Origin: Agriotes lineatus
Taxonomy: Eukaryota; Arthropoda; Insecta; Coleoptera; Elateridae
Direction: 5' to 3'
Length of the DNA: 64,000 bases
Assembly: GCA_940337035.1 (NCBI GenBank)
Contig: CALNHX010005197.1
Location: 1 to 64,000, forward strand
Under the pieces are notes generated by a model that made no database searches, had not been told where the DNA came from, and saw only the letters and a list, made by a program, of their open reading frames with translations. The translations under genes were made by a program, and so were the position numbers. Below, in pieces: positions 56,615 to 64,000 of this stretch. Numbering within the stretch: position 1 is the stretch's first letter; the number at the start of each line of letters is the position of its first letter.

Positions 56615-56631
56615 GGGTCACGTACAAACAG

Positions 56632-57112
56632 AAACAACCAGAATAAATTGTAGAATATTACATTACTTTTACATTCAATCCAATCTACTAATGCTTTTTT
56701 AATTAACTTCTTTATCTTAAAAGAGAAATATTTTCACAGTTCATCTACAGAATGACCATTTAACGTAATTTTTAATGATATAATGTTTTTCACCAAGGTG
56801 GGAAAGAGGTATTGACCACTTCCAGTCATATTGAAGCTATATCGAGTTGGTTAGCGTTACATTATGTTTATATGGAGCCACAGCAAACTAGATCTAAAAT
56901 TTATACTTGATACTCGATGCAATGGATGAATTGCTTCATTAAACCTGTAAGACCTCATGGAAATAATGATTATCTCGGCTATATGTTGTTACGGGTCAAA
57001 AGTCATTTATCTACGTAATTAATTGCCTTATCACTGATAAATCAAAATATTACCTGATACATAATTTAGACAATAAATCAAGTTTCATATGTCAATGTAT
57101 TATTCTTAAATA
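56632..57112. other. Unassigned spacer
   Basis: Noncoding AT-rich sequence between two transposons. Nothing recognised. Confidence 0.6.
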
Positions 57113-58423
57113 ACGGGTGTTCATAAACAGTCGTCATCCCAGTTGCTTTGAAAAACAAAATGTTATATCTTTGATTAATTCGTGCAACACATTGAAATGT
57201 CATTGAGTACTGTCATAGCGCGTTTAGGTTTGTTCAGTTTTGAAATCATGTTTACGCCACAATGGAAAGCATTCATGCTCGAAAGTTATTTTCGCAATGG
57301 AGTACCTACTGGAAAATGATGAATAGCAATACTCAATCGAAGCTTTTAAAAATGAATTCAGATTGAGGTTTCCAAATGTGGTATTTAACCACAATCAGTT
57401 TAGGAAGCAGTTGAGCAGATCACTTGCAAATTTTTGGGAAACTGGTTCAACTGATAAACAACGTGGAGGTGAAAGACCTAGAGCTCGCACGGGAGATGTT
57501 GTCAATATGGTCAAAAACGCGATCGAAGAACAACCTTAATCTTCAGTTCGAAGGCTTTCCCAAGAGCTAGGCATTCGCAAAACAAGTTTGTACAATGTTT
57601 TAAAAAAGGATATTCACTCGCATCCATACAAATTACAAATGTACCAGGAGCTGTTAGGTCCAGATTATGAGAAGAGTTTAGTACTGTCAGTGGTTTAATG
57701 AAAATTTGAACAAAAATGATGTACTCGATAGACATTTTTTTCGGACGAGGCCTGGGGGTGGTTATCTTAATGCCCCAAGTATGCGTATGTGGGGAACCGA
57801 AAACCCGTATTACTTTAGAGAAGCAATGATGCATCCTGTTAAAATAGGGTTGTGGTTAGTAGTAAGTCGTAGAAGAATAATAGGCCCAATATTTTTTGAA
57901 GAGAATATAAATGCTGAAAACTATCGGAACATCATCTTAGAACCGTTTATAAATGAACTTCACGACGACAAGTTGCAAACTGGATATTTTCAACAGGATA
58001 CTGCGCTTCCGCACGTTGCTCATGTTATTTTAAATTATTTACGAGAATTTTTCGATGACCGTTTAATAAGTAAAGACCTTTATCCACCACGTTCTTGCGA
58101 CCTTACGCTTTTGGATTACTTCATGTTTCCGTACATTAAAAATTATGTGTTTAGAAATCCAGTACACACATTAGAAGACTTGAAAAACAGCATTCAACAT
58201 CAGTGCGACGAAATAACTCCAGATATGCTTATAAATTTGTGTATTCAACAAAATGGTCACCATTTCCAACAGTTATTGTAATCTCAGTTCAATTTGGTTT
58301 ACTTTTGACACATTGTTTGACAGTTAATAAAACTTACTGTTGTAAATAATATTCTGAATTTTAATAGACATACGTTTCCGAAGTCAAAACCTACTGGGAT
58401 GACGACTGTTTATGAACACCCGT
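57113..58423 (+). mobile_element. Mariner-type DNA transposon (1.31 kb), complete ends
   Basis: Ends ACGGGTGTTCATAAACAGTC and its complement, matching over about 33 bp through GTCATCCCAGT, with TA on both sides. One transposase relic fills the inside, which is the usual compact layout. Confidence 0.9.
57248..58281 (+). pseudogene. Mariner-type (DDE_3) transposase, broken in the first half
   Basis: ATG at 57248 opens MFTPQWKAFMLESYFRNG (HTH start), then several stops. RPRARTGDVV-like and SVRRLSQELGI-like text at 57480-57580 is the linker and second HTH in other frames. From 57706 the frame is open to 58281 with MRMWGTENPYYFREAMMHP, TGYFQQDTALPHVAHV (second catalytic Asp) and YPPRSCDLTLLDYFMFPYIK (third Asp). 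The first Asp (WSDEA-type) is not seen in the open frame. The family cuts at TA. Confidence 0.85.
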
Positions 58424-58425
58424 TA

Positions 58426-60797
58426 GTTTTAAAGCTATTACCTATAACATTTCAAACTCCAAGCTATTTAAGTTGCCTATCCTGAATTCTCAAGGTCTTT
58501 CCAAAATTTTTGGCAAACTGCTTATCTTTTTCGGTCATTTTCCAATCTGTTCTGCTGCAGAAAGGCATGTGTTGTGAAATCTATTTATGAAGTCAAATGT
58601 TCCATTTTCGCTTGCATGCTTGTTCAAATCAATATTGTGTTGCAGTTTCATTTGCGGAAATTCGATAAAGTTCCTGAATGAAATAGTTTCGTTATCTTCG
58701 CAAAAACATACATTTTTCTGGAATTGTACCTGATCCAGTACTTGTTGACTTTATCTTCAAACGGAGTAGAACACGTCACCCGTAGGCTCTAGCTTTGTGT
58801 TGTATTATTTGTTTCTAAATTTTCACTCCTTGTAGTTACGGGTGAAAACGTTTTGTCGTGTCAGCTGAAGCCCCCCTTCTCGCTTGACGATTTGTGTGTT
58901 GAGGATTCCATTTCTGCAAGAGGTCCGATGTCAGTTCACTGAGACCCCATCGCCGAGCTATACATTACTTGCAGCCGAAGGTTATAACGTGGAATAGCTG
59001 TTTGAACTGTGCACAAACACCTGGATTTCCTTGAGACTTATCGACATGGTTTGGCTTTTGCCCAGCTTCTGATACGCGTGCTTGCTATATTTATCTAATC
59101 TAGTCCTCTGACTGCGCTTAAAATATTGGACTTCGACATAACCTGCAATTATGGAATTCTTTGTAACTTATAGTGCTTCGCGTTAATGTTAATGTATTCA
59201 TTAAATACCAGCTTTTCTATATACTTAGATAAATATAATATAACTTAGAACTTACCTATCTAGGGCAAATACTTTGAATTATGCATGTCACTGTTTACTT
59301 AAGATAATTTTGTGTTTCGTGTACCATCGAAGTTATTATTATTTTATTTTTGGATCTTATAAAGCAATTCTACAATTACTTTGAAATTTAAAGTTTGGAT
59401 TTTCACTTTATGTTAGTGGCCGATCAACTCGGCTAAATTAAGCTTGACTATTCCCCTATTTGCAAGATATTGCGTTAATATCTCTACACCCAAAGAATTG
59501 AACCGAATGATGATTTTAATTAATTACTAAGAGTATTCCGGGTTTTGTAATGCCCTACTCGGAACCAAGTACTTGCTGGTTATTAATAACACAAGATCGT
59601 TCTTGCATTTGTGGGTTTGGGTCAAATTCAATTCGAACCCAAAATTTAACCTTCATTAACTTTTGCTGAGTAACCTGTTGGTAATGCAAATTGCTAATTC
59701 TACCGTCAATCTGTTTTTTTATTACTTAGTTAGCCTAAATATTCATAACTTTTGATTATATACTTTTATGACTTTTAAAGCAGCTCTACATTACTATTGA
59801 GATATTTTTTGTGATATTTGGTCTGGTATTGTCACGCTTTGTGGGTGTACTACCGAATACGTTTGATTGATATACTACTGCCCCGTTATTTAGGCCTGAG
59901 AATTTTATTTGTGTCCTTGCCGTCCTCTCTCTCTCTATCTCAAAGATTGGTTCAGTAGCATCTATTAGATGTATACTTTATTTGTTTAGCAAAGGGCCCG
60001 AGTTAGTTGCTACTTGGCGCCAATTTTTCAGTTTAAAATTAGACTCTCCCATTTAACCCACGACCAGCTCCGGCTGAGAAGTCGGCTGCCTTTGCTATTC
60101 TTCTAGTTAACTGTCAGAGTGACGTAACAATGTACACCATATTACATGGGAAAAAGTGAATTCTTATTTGCCCTTAATTGTTTTTGAACTTTTTTGTCTA
60201 TTTTTAATTCGGAGGTACTACAAGTTCAAAGACTAATAACACTATTATACTTAATCTGGAAGTTTGGTTCGTTATACGATAGCTCATAGGTCTTTCTTCA
60301 CGTGTGTAATTTGAGTTCTTCGTTATCTCTTTACATTACTTAATATGTGCACATAATGTGCATTGTTGTTTTTCGTTTCTTATTGCAAACTCTACAAGCA
60401 AGGCTTCTTGATATAACAGCGGTTCCGTAACAGTACTATTTCTTGGTAGGAAAAAATTCATTGGATTTTCATTTCCTTCGACGCTACAACGACCTGACAT
60501 CTAGAGTAGTCGTACTATCTTCTGCCCATACTAGGCTGGAAGAAAATTTCGAGTTTGAGAGGTTTTTCCGGTTAACTTAGCTGCCAGGCAAAATATACAA
60601 ATTATTTTTTCTCTGATTGGACAAAAATTACTTTACCGGCGTGTTTTCGGGCCGCAAAACGCATGATTCCAGATGTTGGCGTGATTGCTAGACGATAAAC
60701 AGTAACAGGCCTACACCGCAAAAGACGTAATGTAACGTAACAATAAGTTATTAATTTTTGCATTTACTCCAGTTGAAGAAAAAATAGTATTTGTAAA
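58426..60797. other. Noncoding stretch, nothing recognised
   Basis: About 2.4 kb without a supported gene, RNA or repeat end. A short CT microsatellite lies near 59927-59938. This is the longest tract in the window with no transposon signature. Confidence 0.55.
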
Positions 60798-61281
60798 CAG
60801 TGGCGGCTGGCTATAAGGAGCCAAGGCGCCATGGCCTTACTAACAAACCAGTCATTCAAGAATGTTTTTAATCTGCAAGAAAGTTTGTGTACTAACTTTC
60901 CACAATTATTTTAATTTTAAAGCTTAAACAACGTAAAAGTAATTTGTATTTCATGATTATAAACTGTACGATAAGCGCTTGCTTGAGTTTACGGATGCTT
61001 TAGAGCCAAATCGAAGCGCCTCAGCTTTTTGGCAGTTATAAGCTGCAGCGGGGTAACAGCGGCGAAGAAGGTAGGTCCAAAGATAGGATATTGGGAATTG
61101 AATGGGAGCCACCTAAACTGAGGCTCGAGCAGTCTGACCGCGGCTGCGATAGCGCGCGTGTCGAGCTTCTGCAGACGAGATATAGATTAGCAGCTTGGAA
61201 ATTTTTTACAAGATTCTCTTTATTATGAAAAAGCAGACCATAGCTAGTCTGCAGTTGTTTAAGCGGAAAGAAATAAAGTAG
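60798..61281 (+). mobile_element. hAT element 5' end with transposase start
   Basis: CAGTGGCGGCTGGCTATAAG is a typical hAT terminal start (CAGTGGCGG). It is followed by a GC-rich subterminal region, then ATG at 61225 with an 18-codon frame MKKQTIASLQLFKRKEIK ending in TAG, like the N-terminus of ZMYM/hAT transposases. The zinc finger, core and right end are missing. Confidence 0.55.
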
Positions 61282-61889
61282 TGTATTGCAAATTATTGAT
61301 CTGCTTACCTATTATCTGTAGTTTTCGTTGAAAATTGTTAAGACTTTTATATTGTCTTTGTTTATTCAAGTTTGCTTTAGAATGCTTAGGGATTTAATTC
61401 AGTAATATAAAAAAAAATTGCCAAACTTTTAAAACTACCATTTTTATGCTCAGTACGAAGAACGTCGAATAATGCTAATCACTGGATAACTAATAAAATT
61501 ACGTTTAGATTCTGAGTCTTCAAAATAATATTAAAGTGCCAGCCGACAATCTAATGACCCATGGCCATTTTATGCCTACTTGCTAATGTTGGTTGCACTC
61601 ACATTTGTTTTATCCTTCAGAAGCATTCGGCTGTTAATTTTCTTTTGAGTGCGAATGTCTGAATATTTAATGATCGTCTGTAATTCCGAAAGACGTTGGG
61701 TTTTGCCAAAATAATTACGGTTACTTATAACTGTGCTGTTATCGACTTTACTATACATATAATTTACTGGTGAATTGTCTAACATATTGATATATACTGA
61801 GTTCAAATAACAAAAAAAAAGTTACTCCCAGTTAAAATGCGGGGATTACTTTGATTTTTTAATATATTGTTTAAGAAGTCAAACAAGGT

Positions 61890-62345
61890 TGTAAATTTTA
61901 ATAACCTCTTGCACCAATCTGGTAGCTCACATATCCATTTACCCTTCTAGGCAAGCTGCGGATAAGATTATCAAGTTAGTCTTGTAATAATTCATTCCAT
62001 GCAACTTGGAGATGATGTCGTAGCTCTGCAAACAATCCTCGTTCTGGTAAAGTAGACAACTTCCGTCCCATCATGTCCCAGAGATGTTCAATGAGTTACA
62101 AATTTGTAGATTTAGCGGGACAAAAAAGGTTGATGCTGTATTTTCAAAAAACTCCATTGTTCGATTTGCAAGGGGCGGCCGTGCATTATCCTGTTGTAAA
62201 ATACCATTTTGGATCCCCTATAGTAAGAGAAGAAAAGTCGGTTGTTCTTTATTCAACACGTTATTGATGTATCGGTTGGCATCTAATGTCCCCTCCACGA
62301 AAACTAGAGCTGATTCACCTCCCAACCATATTGTACCCCAATCAT
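61890..62345 (-). pseudogene. Tc1/mariner transposase relic
   Basis: Read from 62345 down: YDWGTIWLGGESALVFVEGT, DANRYINNVLN, then NGILQQDNARPPLANRTMEF (second catalytic Asp), a frameshift, IEHLWDMMGRKLSTLPERG (Glu of the third catalytic box region) and FAELRHHLQVAWNELLQD. This is the C-terminal half of a Tc1-type DD34E transposase with one stop and at least one frameshift. The N-terminal HTH part and the terminal repeats were not found. Confidence 0.8.
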
Positions 62346-62410
62346 ACACCTACAAATTTGCGCTGAATGTCGGGAACAGAAAAGTTCATGTTTATGTTCA
62401 TTGCACATAA

Positions 62411-64000
62411 TAAAAAAAAATATATGAACCATTTGGCTAAATGAGCGTTGGTACATCTGTAAATGTAATCATCTGTTTACCACAATAAGATATTGCCTTT
62501 TACAACTTTTAAAATAAATCCAACAGTTATCTTCAAGTAAGTCACCCATGTATCTGTGTATCGCCACCAGTGGAGATGCAATTTTTGTCGGATTATACAT
62601 TTCAACGAATAATGAACGATATATTATATTCATCTATTATTAGCCTGTAAAGTTTGGTAAATGTTTTACTGATGCTAACTTTTGTCAGTCCATACGCGAA
62701 ATATCGATATTGTAAATTAGAACAGTATGAAATAAGATAATTTGAAAATGTCTATTGGCATAAAATGAAGGTTCACTTTATGGAAGAAAAACTGTTTTCT
62801 TTATTCCCACCTAAGTTATGGGCGAAAAAGCAAAGAAAACCTTATGCAAAATGTCTGTGATAAACAAAAATATTGGTGTGCTTACTTTGCAAACAGAGTT
62901 TTGTATCTCTATATCCGACTATGGGGCGTGTCTGATATTAAAGAGTAACGTTTGTAGCGCTCGGGTAGAATAACAGCAGTTCCGCTTGAAAATATAGATT
63001 ATCGCACAATACGAAAACGCCTATGAAATTTTAACCAAGGCGTACTCTTATCGTTAAATTACGACCGAAGTTAATTGAATTGCGTCACAGCACTGTTTCC
63101 GACTGTGGTCCGGTTTAATTATTTAATTATAATTTGGAAACAGTAAATAATGGAATTCCGCGATTTAATTTTCTGTTTTTGATTGCTTCATTAACAATTA
63201 GTAAGAATGCCGTTTTTAATACATTACTAAAAAATATTAGTATGCCAAAAGTATTACCTTAATTACTGACATGATTTCAACGCTTTACAGAACTTACGTA
63301 TTACTTGAAAGATCAACAAGTGACGTCTTCTTTCCCCAAATTCGTATGTTCTAGTAAGATTATCACACGTATAGTAGTGTGTTAGAGAACTTAAAGAGAA
63401 AGTTTGTTATTTTAAGTAAAAATGTGGCAACTCATAAATTAATAACTCCTCGACAATAAAGGTAAACAAGGTTATCAATTACGAATGAATGAAAATCAAA
63501 AAGTTACCATACTTTTAAATATCGTCTTAACTATGCAACTGATACTAAAAAATTGGTTTTCTACGACCACTACTAAAAGTAGGCCTTTTAGCGTTAGCTT
63601 TTTTCACTAAAAGTGACGTTTTATAATTTAGCGTGTTAAAAGTGAAATCAGCTGTTTACTTTTAGCCCATGTGCTAAAAGTGAAGTGAGGTTATAAAACT
63701 ACAATTTTGAACTGGAAGTGAGGTTGTAAAGTTATTCTAGTTACTTCTTGTGTTAGAGGTAAAGTGTTTTTTTAAATAATTAAAGGGATATGTAATGAAT
63801 AAAGTGAAATGTATACATTTATAATTACCTTTGATAAGTTCTTACATATATTGCAGACCAATCCAATTTGATTATTTTTAATCACGTGAGTCAGTTTGAC
63901 AAATCAGATCAGGCTTGAAGTGAAAACGACCCTAGGGTGATTTTCAATCACTATGGAAACTACCTAATTAAATTTCAGTAGTATCCTAAGGCAAGTTGGT
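62411..64000. other. AT-rich stretch without recognised gene
   Basis: No gene supported. Between about 63563 and 63690 a motif like CTAAAAGTGA recurs five times in both orientations, which may be a small decayed inverted-repeat element. Confidence 0.55.

Larger units (their letters stand above)
54207..56622. mobile_element. Foldback element with 16-bp repeat arrays, 9-bp target duplication
   Basis: TACAAACAG flanks both sides exactly (54198-54206 and 56623-56631), a 9-bp duplication. Arms start GGTTCGGTGACACTTAATCA and end as an imperfect complement. Each arm opens with about ten 16-bp units and continues through TAACTTAATGTTACCCAAGA and ACATGGGCAAGGGTTCGCAA, about 380 bp in total. The middle holds a separate palindrome (54643-55903). 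The 9-bp duplication and tandem-repeat arms match the FB/MULE style. No transposase is present. Confidence 0.88.

Noticed and set aside
58426..60797. Search for tRNA, rRNA or snRNA genes in the long noncoding stretch and elsewhere
   Set aside because: No A/B box pair with a cloverleaf, no rRNA-like blocks and no convincing small RNA gene could be seen by eye.

Overview
This 64 kb window looks like AT-rich arthropod nuclear DNA, most likely from an insect. The evidence is the mix of transposon families: P elements with THAP domains, AcademX-like elements, PIF/Harbinger with a MADF gene, mariner relatives, an RTE-type LINE and CsRn1-type Gypsy. A beetle would fit but cannot be proven from the sequence. 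I found no convincing host gene. Nearly everything recognisable is a mobile element or a relic of one, often nested two to four deep, and almost every coding region carries frameshifts, stops or deletions.

Layout. 1-2175: pogo-like transposase relic (minus), cut by the window edge. 2642-4124: Crypton-like tyrosine-recombinase gene with two small introns, inside a 14-bp inverted repeat. 4466-16720: a chain of P-superfamily elements and derivatives placed end to end, repeatedly separated by the same 8 bp TTCCCTAT. Three relic THAP/P transposases lie in it, with nested palindromic elements, a Harbinger MITE and a LINE fragment. 16925-29053: a large AcademX-like element (B) interrupted by a second, better preserved relative with about 470-bp inverted repeats (A, 17469-23355) and by an RTE-type LINE (25061-28242). 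29215-33366: a long-TIR mariner-type element holding an LTR-element fragment. 34075-34866: a third Academ-type nuclease fragment. 35225-35853: a palindromic TA element. 36265-37048: PIF/Harbinger relic. 37056-48252: a Copia retrotransposon broken by a 3.35 kb P element in its LTR, a 3.75 kb Gypsy element in its reverse transcriptase and a 1.1 kb solo LTR. 48253-54197: mostly unassigned, with several small inverted-repeat elements. 54207-56622: foldback element with 16-bp repeat arrays and a 9-bp target duplication. 57113-58423: mariner-type element with 33-bp-class TIRs. 60798-61281: hAT 5' end. 61890-62345: Tc1/mariner relic.

How the parts relate. The nesting gives a relative chronology: PIF before Copia; Copia before Gypsy, P element and solo LTR; Academ B before Academ A and the LINE. 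The two signals most worth following are the P-family array, in which successive elements seem to reuse one 8-bp target, and the AcademX-like group. That group is present as three distinct lineages and combines a DDE-like core, a FEN1/XPG-like nuclease and a cysteine-rich CXC-type tail.
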